DNA of 64,000 bases, taken from positions 248,001-312,000 of the forward strand of contig JADKJP010000002.1 in assembly GCA_016720935.1 (NCBI GenBank), given 5' to 3'. Both the position numbers and the translations under genes were made by a program. Source of the DNA: Bacteroidota bacterium (GTDB lineage Bacteria; Bacteroidota; Bacteroidia; AKYH767-A; 2013-40CM-41-45). Position 1 is the first letter of the stretch. Each line of letters begins with the position of its first letter. The notes beneath the pieces are model-generated. The model was not told where the DNA came from. It worked only from the letters and a program-made list of their open reading frames with translations, and did no database searches. This document shows, piece by piece, positions 9,480-19,099 of this stretch.

Positions 9480-11676
9480 ATGATTCGAAAATTACTACTT
9501 AGTTTATTGCCGCTTGCATGCATAGCATTATTGACAAGCGAGCAAATGAGTGACAATGGAAGGGCGGGTAGAACAGGCTCTCCGGGAGAAGGAACATGCA
9601 CCAGCTGTCATGGTGATTTCGCCTTGAACAGCGGTGGTGGATCTGTTTCCATTTCAGGAATTACCGGCGGTGTGTACACTCCCGGAACTACCTACAATAT
9701 GAGTATAACTGTCGCACGGACAGGCAGTACAGTTTTTGGGTTGGATTGTGAAGCTCTAAACGCTTCAAATACAAATGGCGGGACATTGGTAATAACCAAT
9801 TCTGCTGAAACACAGATTAAAATGTCAGGTGTTAAGTCAAATGTTGTACACCAATTGGATGGAGGACATACACCAAACACACACACATTTAACTTCAACT
9901 GGGTGGCACCGGCCGCAGGCGCAGGGTGCTGTGACATTTTATTTCACCGGGCTTGCAGGAGATCATCAGGGCGATGAAGGCGGAGACTATGTATACTCCG
10001 GTACCCTTGCTTTGGCTGAACAATCCTGTACAACTCCCGCACAACCTGGGTCAATTACAGGTAACACTACAGTATGTTCCGGTTCTTCAACTTCCTATTC
10101 TATTGCAGCTGTTTCCGGCGCAACAAGTTATACCTGGAGTCTTCCTTCAGGCTGGACTGGTTCTTCTACCACTACCTCCATCAATGTAGCAGCTGGTAGC
10201 ACTGCAGGCAACATCTCAGTGACTGCAAACAATGCATGTGGAAGTAGTACAGCGAGTACATTGGCTGTTTCAGCTTCAGTTATTTCTGGTGCGATGTCTT
10301 CCAATGATGTAAGTTGCAATGGATCCAACAATGGTTCTGCAACTGTTGTTGCAAGCGGTGGAGCTGCTCCATATACTTATGCATGGTCTCCTACAGGAGG
10401 TACAGCAGCTACAGCATCAAACCTGGGAGGGGGAACCTACACCGTGACGATCACGGATGCTGCCAGTTGTAGCCAAACTGCAACAGTTTCTGTATTCGAA
10501 CCAACTGTATTGACCGGAACAACTTCTTCTACGGATGCAAGTTGTGGTACTAACAATGGAACCACTACAGTAGTTCCTGTCGGTGGAGTTTCTCCTTACA
10601 CTTATGAATGGAATTCCGTGCCTCCACAAACCGGTGCAACAGCTACCGGTCTTGGAGCAGGTACTTATGATGTAACTGTAACGGATGCTTACGGATGTAC
10701 ACTCACAGCAAGTGCATCGGTGGCTCAGAGTTCAGGACTGTCTGCATCTGTGTCACAAACTGACGTTACATGTTTTGGAGCTAATGATGGTAGTGCAACT
10801 GCTACTGTAAGCGGAGGTGCTGCACCATATACTTATTCATGGTCACCAGCCGGAGGTAGTGGGGCAACTGCAACAAATCTTGCCGGTGGTGTTTACGATG
10901 TAACCATTACTGACGCGGGTGGATGTACCTCTGTACAACAAGTAACCATCCTGGAACCAACAGAATTGATCGCGGATGCCGGAACAACTGTTTCTGGTTG
11001 TGAAGGTACCGGCATTACAATTGGCGGTTCACCTACTGCCAGCGGTGGAACAGGTCCGTATACTTATTTGTGGGACCCTGCAACAGGACTGAATTCTGTC
11101 AGTGATCCAAATCCGGTAGCGACACTTACAGCTACTACTGATTTTACTGTTACAATCACTGATGCGCACAATTGTGCTGCTCAGGCGACAACAACTGTTG
11201 GTATCAATTCCCTTCCAACTCCTGTAATCGTTTTAAATGGCTCCATGTTGTCAACTTCAGGTGGGGTATCTTATCAGTGGTATGTAGATGGAACGCTTAT
11301 TCCATCGGCAGTGAATGCTGACTGGACACCGCTTGTAATTGGTGATTATACAGTTGCTGTTACAGATGCAAGTGGATGTGTTGGATTATCTGCGCCATAC
11401 ACAGTTACAACTGTTGGTATTCGTTCGCTTGATTCTGAAAATGGATTCGTCGTATATCCAAATCCTGCTTCACAACAATTGCATGTAAAATCCGTTGCAT
11501 CTTATCTTGGATCTTCTGTTCATGTGTATGATGTTGCAGGACAAGAAGTACTTCAAACGATTTTGTCTGAAAATGATCAGGTGATCTCTCTTGAAAATAT
11601 TGCCAAGGGCATGTACACAATTGTAATCGATAATGGTTCAACAAAGAAAATGACCCGTTTCGCGGTGACTAAATAA
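9480..11676 (+). CDS. choice-of-anchor V / SprB-repeat T9SS protein, interrupted by a +1 frameshift
   Basis: A secreted surface protein. The ATG at 9480 starts a short signal (MIRKLLLSLLPLACIALLTS). It is followed by a choice-of-anchor V domain with a TGSPGEGTCTSCH motif (CxxCH, potential heme or metal site, about residue 39). The frame breaks at GGG 9924-9926: reading one G fewer restores GAVTFYF, which aligns residue for residue with the paralogue at 35316-36161 (GPVTFYF). The second frame then carries DHQGDEGGDYVYSG, an Ig-like segment, about three SprB repeats (SCNGSNNGSA, SCGTNNGTT, TCFGANDGSA) and a C-terminal type A sorting domain (VVYPNPAS). The single-base difference could be a sequencing or assembly error, a true mutation or, less likely, programmed frameshifting. 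If uncorrected, the product ends soon after 9926 without repeats or sorting signal. Confidence 0.85.
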
Positions 11677-11694
11677 TACTTTCCATTCATTATG

Positions 11695-11734
11695 AAAAGC
11701 GATAAGGATTCAAATCCTTATCGCTTTTTTTTTG
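11695..11734 (+). terminator. rho-independent terminator
   Basis: A perfect 16-nt inverted repeat (AAAAGCGATAAGGATT and its complement, two bases between) ends in a run of nine T residues, directly after the SprB-type gene. Confidence 0.9.
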
Positions 11735-11955
11735 ATTTGTACCGGAAGTGAAACAGCCAGTTTAATTTTAATAATTTGTTAAACCAGGACATTGCCGGCC
11801 GATTTTAACAAAATCTGTGCATTTTTTAATGTTTTTTCTTGGATTAAGGCCTCCGAAATGAGCCACCAGAGCGATTTTTACCAAGTAATTTCCTGCATTT
11901 GCCCAATTGACGCGGCTTTATAGATATACACCCTCGAAAAGGCCTGATTTTATTG

Positions 11956-11963
11956 TACTTTTG
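11956..11963 (+). promoter_or_regulatory. Bacteroidota -7 box TACTTTTG
   Basis: TACTTTTG is an exact match to TAnnTTTG and lies about 100 nt upstream of the ATG at 12067. It sits inside the otherwise empty 11735-12066 intergenic stretch, in which no other gene was seen. No clear TTG at the usual -33 distance was identified. Confidence 0.4.
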
Positions 11964-12066
11964 CATGGATGCCAATTCTGGATTTTAGATTAAGAAACTG
12001 TAAGGTTTCTTATGACATTAATCAATCGTATTTAGAATGAAGGCGTTTAATTGAAAACCCCATTTT

Positions 12067-12459
12067 ATGATTTTGAAAAAATACGCCTCCTTTTTCTTGT
12101 TCCTGATTTTGCTTTCATGGTACACAGAACTTCATGCTCAGGAGCATGTTGTACAAAATTCAAGTTCAGGCAATCATAAAGAGTTACTGTTGCGCATGCC
12201 TTTACTTTCCGATAAAACAGCCGCCATTGTTGAGTCATCACTTCATGCACTGGCCGGGGTTGAGCGTGTCGAAGCCTGTTACGATCCTGCGGTGATGATC
12301 ATTACCTATGACCCTACACGTATCACTGATGAAAATAGCATTGTCGAACATATTCGTAAGCAGGAAATAAATACAAATGTGGAACCTCTGACAACCAGAG
12401 ATATTCCACAGATACGAAAGAACTATTCAATTCAAACCATAAACACATTGAACAAATAA
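12067..12459 (+). CDS. small secreted protein with HMA-like fold, no CxxC
   Basis: A 130-residue hypothetical protein. It has a clear signal peptide (hydrophobic FFLFLILLSW, cleavage near HAQ-E). The mature part (about 43-100) reads like a heavy-metal-associated ferredoxin fold: LLLRMPLLSDKTAAIVESSL, then GVERVEACYDPAVMIITYDP, then a final helix. The metal-binding CxxC after the first strand is absent, replaced by PLLSD, and a single Cys remains in VEACYD. It may therefore be a structural rather than metal-transferring HMA relative. It lies 46 nt upstream of the giant T9SS gene and may be cotranscribed with it. Confidence 0.65.
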   Translation: MILKKYASFFLFLILLSWYTELHAQEHVVQNSSSGNHKELLLRMPLLSDKTAAIVESSLHALAGVERVEACYDPAVMIITYDPTRITDENSIVEHIRKQEINTNVEPLTTRDIPQIRKNYSIQTINTLNK

Positions 12460-12505
12460 AAGCAGATTCATAATAATCCGAACTGAGTTTACCCCCCACT
12501 CACTC

Positions 12506-15500
12506 ATGAAACCGTACAAAATTCTTTTTACCTTTTATTGTTTTGCCCTTTTATTGCTTTCAATTGAATCGTATTCTCAATCGAACAATCTGTGCCCTCA
12601 AGGCAGTGTTCCCACACTTAATGTGAATCCCTGTACCGGCTCAACGGATTATACCATTGATCAGGCCTGGACAGTTGATAACACTGCGAACGTATCCAAT
12701 AACACCGCATGTGTAACATCCGCAAATAACAGAAGAGACGGGTGGTTTAAATTCGTCGCTACTTCTACCACCACATCTGTTGTCGCTACTGTTGCAAGTG
12801 GAACACGTAATGTTGCTCTTGCAGCGTACACCGGAGCATGTGGATCCATGACGGAAGTAGCCTGTATAAATGCAGGAGGAAACGGGACTACTGAGACACT
12901 CACTTTTGCAACGGTTATCGGGACTACGTATTACATCCGTGTGATACGAATTAATTCAGGCTTCACAGGTAATGATATGGATGGAACCATCGATGTGGTT
13001 ACAGCTGTGACCAATGATAATTGTGTTACCGCGACACCGCTTACTCCAGGTGCAGTAGGAGCCGCTTGTGCTCCGGTTTGTACAGGAGTCTTTGGCGCTA
13101 CTGCTTCAACACCGGCAACCGGTTGTTCGGGAACGGCGAATGATGATGTCTGGTTTTCGTTTACTGCAACTCAGATTTCACATGTGATCACTGTAGACGG
13201 GGCTCCGAATTTTAATGCAGTGGTTGAATTGTTGGGCGGTGCTTGTGGTGGTCTCACTAACCTTGCATGCGCTGATCTTACCGGTAATGGGGGAGTAGAA
13301 ACACTAACATTTAATAACCTGGTTGCAGGAAATACATATTATATCAGAGTGTATGATTATGATAACAATGTACCCGGTGATTTTGAATTCAACATCTGCG
13401 TTACTTCTCCGGTGATTCCTACATGCCCGGCAAGTCTTGGCGGAGGTGTGGTGAATATCGCGAATCTTCCTTACGTATCCATCGGACGATCCACCAATGG
13501 AAAAGGAAATGATATTACCGCATTGAATGCATTGGTTTGTGGCAACAGCAACTATTACCAGGGTTTGGATGAAGTTTTTGTTTTCACACCAGCTCTCAGT
13601 GGAAATTTATCCATCTCTCTTACCAGTGGTAGCTCAAATGTCGGGATCATGCTGTATGATGGCTGTCCGTTTATTGGGCAGGGCGGTTCCTGTGTCGATT
13701 ATTCACAAAGCAGTTCAGGGAATCAGTTTATATGTACAAATGTAATTGCAGGACACACTTATTATCTCGTAGTTGATCGTAATAGTGCCAATAGCCTGAA
13801 CAATTATAATATTTCCATTTCAGCTCCTTCACCGGGTGGCGCGCCGGGTTCTACCTGCGCAAACGCTGTTACAATTGCTTCACTTCCTTTTAACATCACG
13901 AATCAAACCACACAATGTAAAGGCAACGATTATACAAATTCCAGTACGGGTTCCTGTACTTCTCTTTATGAAAGCGGAGAAGATATGGTTTTCGCGTATA
14001 CAGCATTGGGTAGCGAATGTATCCGAATAACTTTGAGTAATACAAATTCCACTCAAGCTGGTTTTCAGTTGTATGAAAACTGTCCTGGCAGCCCCGGAGC
14101 CAATTGCCTTGGATTTATCGGTGGCGGAAATGTCGCCGGAAATTTTTCTTTACCAGGTCCGGGAACATATTATATCATAGTTGATTCCTGGGACCCGCCA
14201 AGTTCAGTCATTTTTGATTTGAACGTAAGCACTTCTCTCGCAACTTCTCCTAATGATTTTCCATGCAATGCAATCACTCTGCCAATAGGAGTGAATGTGA
14301 ATGGAAATAACAGTTGTTCAAGTGGTTCGCTTGAGCCTGCAGCACCTTCCTGTTGGACAAGCGGAGAATTAAATACAGTGTGGTACAAAGTAGTACCGAC
14401 TACCACCAGCCTGATCATTAAGACATTTTTAGGTACACTTTCTAATACACAAATTGCATTGTACCAGGGAGCTTGTGGCAGTTTGACACAAGTTGCTCCA
14501 AACAGCAGTTCCTGTAATCAGGATATTTCCTGTGGTTTAAATTCTACAAACAATTCTCAGATTACGGTGAATGGACTTACGATAGGTCAAACATATTATA
14601 TTCGTGTAGACGGTGAAAATGATATGACCGGAACATTTGGAATACTTGCTGTAAATACATCTTCCGGACTTCCGCCTGTATATGGACAAGAATGTATTTC
14701 ACCTGTTCCCGTTTGTCAAAACAGTGTGAATGTTGGAAATCCGGGATATACTGCATTTGGAAATGCCTGCGATTTTTCAGCGTTCCAAAATTGTCTTGCT
14801 TCGGGAGAAAGAGCGTCTGCATGGTATACTATTCCAATCGGAGTAGATGGAACGCTTGAATTTGATATCGTTCCGAATGACTGGCTGGGCGCACCGAGTA
14901 CTGTGAGTACAGATTATGATTTTGCCATCTGGGAAATCGGAGCCAGTGGTTTGCAATGTTCTCAGCTTGGTTCCACTGCTCCGGTACGATGTAATTACAG
15001 CGCGCTAGGACTTTCCGGCTGCAGCGGGACAGGGAATTCTCCTGGAATGTATCCAGGCTTTAACGGATCTTATGAGTCAGCAATCAATGTACTTGCAGGT
15101 CAGGTGTATTTGCTGGAGGTTAGTAATTATACCAATAGTACTTCCGGTTTCACTTTAAATTTCTCAAGTGTACCTGATCCTGTGAATTACTCAGCAACAC
15201 CGGGAACAATGACATGGCTGGGTGGAACAAATACCAGTTGGGCTGTTGCAGGTAACTGGGGAGCCTGTAATATTCCAAATTGCGCTGTGGATGCAGTTGT
15301 GAATTCCACCTCCATCAATCAACCAACTGTACTCGCTAATCAAACGGTGAATAGTATTGTTATCAATGCAGGAGCTTCGCTTACTATAAATCCAAATGTT
15401 ACCCTCTCTGTATGTGGCGATTTTACCAACAACGGCAGCTTTATCGCTCTTCCAGGCTCTACGGTAAAATTTGTTGGCTCAGGAACACAAACTATTTCAG

Positions 15501-16978
15501 GTAACCTCACAGGCGTGAATGGATTTGCTAATATGACCATGGAAAAACCGGCTGGAACATTGTTGATCAATTCAGATATCACGATCAAGGAAAGTGATTC
15601 ATTGAAGAGTGGTTTCTTTGATCCAAATGCAAAGATTATTCGTGTCGGAAAAAATTTCTACAATTTTGATGGTATCTCCACGCATTTGAGTCCTGCCACA
15701 GGTTCAACCTATATATTTAACGGTTCCGTGAATCAAAATTTTACAAACCTGGATGATGATATTGTTCTGGATAATGTACAAATGAGTCAGACCGGAGCAT
15801 TTTCATTAATACTCGGAGCCGGTGTAAACAACAATTTGAACATCGCAGGAAATCTTACATTGACCAATGGAAAAATAGTGACAGGAGCAAGGGAAGTTGT
15901 TGTTACAAATCCCGCGAACGCTGCGGTGTCACCCGGAAATATTAACAGCTATGTCGAAGGAAACTTGCGACGCTCGTTAAACAATAACGCTACAGGTATT
16001 TATGATTTTCCTGTCGGCCATGCTGCAGGAGGGTATCAATTGGCAAGAGTTGACTTTACTTCTCCTACTCAAATTCCGGAAATCAGCGCACATTTTTCAA
16101 CATGGCCTGCTGTTCCGAACGGACCTGTTGCCAGCGAATGTGTTCTTGCGGATTACTCTCCTAACCAGGCATTGAACCATGGCTACTGGACACTGGAAGC
16201 CTCTGCCAACGGAAATACAGGGATGTATGATCTTTCAGTTTTTAACCGTAGTTATACCAATGCTGCATCTCCCGGTGGATGGACAGTGATGAAACGAATG
16301 CCTGCAGGTTCCGGTGCATGGTCATTGGATGGATCCTGTGTTTTGACCAGCACTCTGGCTATAACTCAAAGAATCGGAATGACTGACTTTGGGGATTTTG
16401 GAACAGCGCAAAGCACATCCCCGCTTCCTATAGAGTTGCTGATGTTTGATGCATCCGTTGTACCAAAGGGTGTTCAGTGTGTCTGGAAAACTGCAAGCGA
16501 AACGAATAATGATTATTTCGTGATCGAAAAAAGTGCGAATGGAATAACTTTCGAAACAGTGGGCACAGTTGATGGAGCCGGAACAACTTCTGAATTGCAC
16601 AGTTATTCCTGTTTGGATAAAGATCCCTACAAAGGTCTTTCGTATTATCGTCTTAAACAAGTTGACTTTGATGGCGTGTACACATATTCTGAAATCGTTG
16701 CTGTACGTATCAAAGGTTCATTAGGCGACATTCATATTTATCCTAATCCGGTTAATGAAGTTCTACAATACGACTTCGATCTGGAGCAGAGCGGAAAAAT
16801 TCAAATTCAGATTCTTGATGTTCTGGGAAATATTGTCGCTGAAGAACAAAAAGATTTTCATGCTGGAATCGTGCATTCGGATTTCCAGGTGAAAGATCTT
16901 TCGGATGGAGTATATTATTTAAAGATCTCCTCTGATCAGCTGAACAGCAAAACGAAATTTATCAAGTACAGAAAGTAA
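12506..16978 (+). CDS. giant T9SS-exported adhesin-like protein with repeated PPC-type beta domains
   Basis: A 1490-residue secreted protein. The signal peptide runs MKPYKILFTFYC to about SYSQ. About six repeats of 130-150 residues follow (to about residue 895); each has a Cys-rich start, a WFKF/WYKV-like strand, and an ending such as GTTYYIRV or GHTYYLVV that is typical of bacterial pre-peptidase C-terminal beta-sandwiches. Next comes a region starting at GTMTWLGGTNTSWAVAGNW that resembles the beta-helical autotransporter-like part of many Bacteroidota cargo. Then LPIELLMFDA and TASETNNDYFVIEKS form the usual pre-sorting Ig-like domain, and IHIYPNPVNE starts the type A sorting domain. The likely role is surface adhesion or matrix; no catalytic motif was recognised. 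Confidence 0.85.
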   Translation: MKPYKILFTFYCFALLLLSIESYSQSNNLCPQGSVPTLNVNPCTGSTDYTIDQAWTVDNTANVSNNTACVTSANNRRDGWFKFVATSTTTSVVATVASGTRNVALAAYTGACGSMTEVACINAGGNGTTETLTFATVIGTTYYIRVIRINSGFTGNDMDGTIDVVTAVTNDNCVTATPLTPGAVGAACAPVCTGVFGATASTPATGCSGTANDDVWFSFTATQISHVITVDGAPNFNAVVELLGGACGGLTNLACADLTGNGGVETLTFNNLVAGNTYYIRVYDYDNNVPGDFEFNICVTSPVIPTCPASLGGGVVNIANLPYVSIGRSTNGKGNDITALNALVCGNSNYYQGLDEVFVFTPALSGNLSISLTSGSSNVGIMLYDGCPFIGQGGSCVDYSQSSSGNQFICTNVIAGHTYYLVVDRNSANSLNNYNISISAPSPGGAPGSTCANAVTIASLPFNITNQTTQCKGNDYTNSSTGSCTSLYESGEDMVFAYTALGSECIRITLSNTNSTQAGFQLYENCPGSPGANCLGFIGGGNVAGNFSLPGPGTYYIIVDSWDPPSSVIFDLNVSTSLATSPNDFPCNAITLPIGVNVNGNNSCSSGSLEPAAPSCWTSGELNTVWYKVVPTTTSLIIKTFLGTLSNTQIALYQGACGSLTQVAPNSSSCNQDISCGLNSTNNSQITVNGLTIGQTYYIRVDGENDMTGTFGILAVNTSSGLPPVYGQECISPVPVCQNSVNVGNPGYTAFGNACDFSAFQNCLASGERASAWYTIPIGVDGTLEFDIVPNDWLGAPSTVSTDYDFAIWEIGASGLQCSQLGSTAPVRCNYSALGLSGCSGTGNSPGMYPGFNGSYESAINVLAGQVYLLEVSNYTNSTSGFTLNFSSVPDPVNYSATPGTMTWLGGTNTSWAVAGNWGACNIPNCAVDAVVNSTSINQPTVLANQTVNSIVINAGASLTINPNVTLSVCGDFTNNGSFIALPGSTVKFVGSGTQTISGNLTGVNGFANMTMEKPAGTLLINSDITIKESDSLKSGFFDPNAKIIRVGKNFYNFDGISTHLSPATGSTYIFNGSVNQNFTNLDDDIVLDNVQMSQTGAFSLILGAGVNNNLNIAGNLTLTNGKIVTGAREVVVTNPANAAVSPGNINSYVEGNLRRSLNNNATGIYDFPVGHAAGGYQLARVDFTSPTQIPEISAHFSTWPAVPNGPVASECVLADYSPNQALNHGYWTLEASANGNTGMYDLSVFNRSYTNAASPGGWTVMKRMPAGSGAWSLDGSCVLTSTLAITQRIGMTDFGDFGTAQSTSPLPIELLMFDASVVPKGVQCVWKTASETNNDYFVIEKSANGITFETVGTVDGAGTTSELHSYSCLDKDPYKGLSYYRLKQVDFDGVYTYSEIVAVRIKGSLGDIHIYPNPVNEVLQYDFDLEQSGKIQIQILDVLGNIVAEEQKDFHAGIVHSDFQVKDLSDGVYYLKISSDQLNSKTKFIKYRK

Positions 16979-17008
16979 ATCAGGAGGAAGTGTAAGGAAA
17001 TTATTTTC

Positions 17009-17527
17009 CTATTGTTGTCTTGCTTTTTTTTCTGCACGTAGCATTTCGGGGTAGCCCATCTTTTTTGACAGTGCATTCAGGCTTCTGGCAATTCTTTTTG
17101 CTTTGGTTTCTTCCGCTTTCGCGTCCGCGATCCATTTGGAGAAATAATGCTGATGCGAGAGGGGAAGGGATTTGAAAAAATCAAATGCAACAGGATCGTC
17201 GGCGAGACACTCCATGAATTCCTTGTCGAATTTCCGCTCGGATTTATCCCTTTCCAGTTTCACATTCAGCATGGCTCCTTCACGCTTGCCGATTCCCTTA
17301 CGCATCGAAGCGTTGATGGCCATGATAAATTCTCCATCTCCCATTGGCAGTATAGCTACACCTTCAATTTTAAAATCATCAAGTTTTCCTTTTACCCGAA
17401 ATGATTTTTTATTTCCAGGGAACAATTTTTCAGCCAGGTCCGCAGGTATGACAATATAGGTCCACCCGGTTTTCTCACCGTGTTTTTTAAATTTCAGAAT
17501 TGTTGTTTTGTACTCAACGGATTTCAT
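17009..17527 (-). CDS. DUF1905 and YdeI/OmpD-associated family protein
   Basis: A 172-residue cytoplasmic protein with two parts. The N-terminal DUF1905 beta domain (about 1-95) includes GWTYIVIPADLAEKLFPGNK and the EGVAILPMGDGEFIMAINA strand pair. The C-terminal YdeI-like helical domain (about 105-165) contains LADDPVAFDFFKSLPLSHQ and ADAKAEETKAKRI, characteristic of the bacteriocin-protection/OmpD-associated family. The biochemical function is unknown. It starts 25 nt after the end of the SET-domain gene on the same strand, so the two probably form an operon. Confidence 0.82.
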   Translation of the reverse strand: MKSVEYKTTILKFKKHGEKTGWTYIVIPADLAEKLFPGNKKSFRVKGKLDDFKIEGVAILPMGDGEFIMAINASMRKGIGKREGAMLNVKLERDKSERKFDKEFMECLADDPVAFDFFKSLPLSHQHYFSKWIADAKAEETKAKRIARSLNALSKKMGYPEMLRAEKKARQQ

Positions 17528-17552
17528 TAGTATTAGTAGATGAGTATTCTGA

Positions 17553-17987
17553 TTATTTTTTTGATGATTTCATCCTTTTTTCCTTTTCAATTTTTTTTAT
17601 CAGATCCCAGAATTCTTTTCCATACTCAACAAAGATTTCTTCACCCTTCAGAATATTTCTGGTCGCATCGATAAAACATTTGTTCCCTTCTACCATGTAT
17701 TCCGAGTTATTTTTCAGTCCAGGAACTCTTGCTAAGCCCTTCGCGTCATTGGCGAATCGTCCCATTGCTTTTTTATAAGGAAGCGCGTTGATGGCAATTC
17801 GGTTATTGATTCTGAAAATATAGGCATTTCGACCATCTTCTTTTTTTAAATCTTTCCAGGGTTGCAATCTTCCCTTGTATTCAACGATCCGCGTTCCTTT
17901 GGAAATATTCACATTTGTGAACAATCCCATACCGGCTCCGGGAAGAAGAGATTTTTTAATGATTAAATTTTTTTCAAGATAGGCCAT
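17553..17987 (-). CDS. small SET-domain protein
   Basis: A 144-residue stand-alone SET domain, the fold of protein-lysine methyltransferases. Motifs visible: GAGMGLFTNVNISKGTRIVEYKG at the N-terminus (the SAM-binding GxG region), KKAMGRFANDAKG in place of the canonical RFxNHSC, and GEEIFVEYG followed by W in place of GEELxxxYG. The substitution of NHSC by NDAK is usual among compact bacterial SET proteins and leaves the substrate unclear. The ATG at 17987 is preferred; a GTG lies one codon upstream. It is probably cotranscribed with the downstream DUF1905/YdeI gene. A host-directed or chromatin-protein role cannot be judged from sequence. Confidence 0.8.
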   Translation of the reverse strand: MAYLEKNLIIKKSLLPGAGMGLFTNVNISKGTRIVEYKGRLQPWKDLKKEDGRNAYIFRINNRIAINALPYKKAMGRFANDAKGLARVPGLKNNSEYMVEGNKCFIDATRNILKGEEIFVEYGKEFWDLIKKIEKEKRMKSSKK

Positions 17988-18207
17988 CACTTATGTTCCT
18001 TTCTGCAAATGAAGAAAATTTAATTGAAATAAACATTGAAGTATTTTTCGGGCCAGGAAATTTTATTAAGACACATTTTTAAGCAAATGAATCTGTGTTG
18101 ACTTTGGTTTATTAACAATTCAACTGTAATATATTTTGTATTGTTTTTATTGAAATGTATTTCTGATGCTGAATTTTATAACTTTACTTCCTCTCCAAAC
18201 AATCAAC

Positions 18208-19083
18208 ATGATTAAAAATATACTCCTTATTTCTGCCTTTTTTCTAACGACTGTGGTGTATGCACAAAATGCATTGCCCAATCCCGGATTTGAAAACTGG
18301 ACAACTGTTAGCAATTACGAAGATCCGGACGACTGGCATACACTCAACGCTTCCACTGCATTTGTTGGTGTTCTGACTGCTCAAAAAGCCAGCGGAACGG
18401 ATGCGCACAGCGGAAATTTTGCGATTCATCTGACCACAAAATCGGTATTTGGCCAAACAGCGAATGGCCTTGCTACAACAGGGACAATTGATGTGCAAAA
18501 TCAAACCATCACAGGCGGGCTTGCATATACGTTAAGACCTGACAGCATCAGCGGCTGGTTTAAATGCGCTCCTGTAAACGGAGACAATGGCTTTGTGGAT
18601 TTTGTATTGCTCGACATTGCAAATGATACCGTTGGATTTGCGGATTTTACAACACCTACGACTTCTGTTTCAGCATACACGTATTTTTCTGTTCCCATCA
18701 CTTATCGTAGCGGAGCAACACCTGTCTTATCAAGAACAACCATCTCTTCCAGCGCAGGATATAACTCTGTTGTGAACAGCACCATGTATATTGATGATCT
18801 GGCGCTGATCTTCAATCCGAATAAAGTCGCCGAACTTCCTGCAGGAAGCAAGGCCTTATTCTCTTTCATGAATTCAAGCATTGAACTGCTGGTCAACACA
18901 TCCATTGATCACAGAAAATCAATTCACCTTTATGACAGTAACGGGAAATTGGTTTTTTCTTCAGGATTTGAAGCCAGGAACATGACTTTTCAATTGTCTT
19001 TTCTCGCCAAAGGAATTTACATGATACAATTGAATGATGAAGCTACTCGGGAAGTATTCACAGGGAAAGTTTTTGTAAATTAA
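18208..19083 (+). CDS. T9SS type A sorting-domain protein, PCMD-like
   Basis: A secreted protein of 291 residues. The ATG at 18208 (not 18166) begins the signal peptide MIKNILLISAFFLTTVVYAQ. The mature part starts ALPNPGFENWT and includes DPDDWHTLN, resembling the carbohydrate-binding-like jelly-roll domain (PCMD type) of many Bacteroidota surface proteins. A sorting domain of type A ends it (IHLYDSNGKLVFSSG, FLAKGIYMIQLND). It lies only 16 nt upstream of the TonB-dependent receptor gene, so the pair is probably an operon and this protein may help bind the receptor's substrate; that link is inference. Confidence 0.75.
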   Translation: MIKNILLISAFFLTTVVYAQNALPNPGFENWTTVSNYEDPDDWHTLNASTAFVGVLTAQKASGTDAHSGNFAIHLTTKSVFGQTANGLATTGTIDVQNQTITGGLAYTLRPDSISGWFKCAPVNGDNGFVDFVLLDIANDTVGFADFTTPTTSVSAYTYFSVPITYRSGATPVLSRTTISSSAGYNSVVNSTMYIDDLALIFNPNKVAELPAGSKALFSFMNSSIELLVNTSIDHRKSIHLYDSNGKLVFSSGFEARNMTFQLSFLAKGIYMIQLNDEATREVFTGKVFVN

Positions 19084-19099
19084 TTTTGCTTCGTTGGAG

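Noticed and set aside
9924..9926. Programmed frameshift as the main explanation for the broken SprB-type gene
   Set aside because: No slippery heptamer or stimulatory structure is evident; a plain one-base insertion or sequencing error is simpler.
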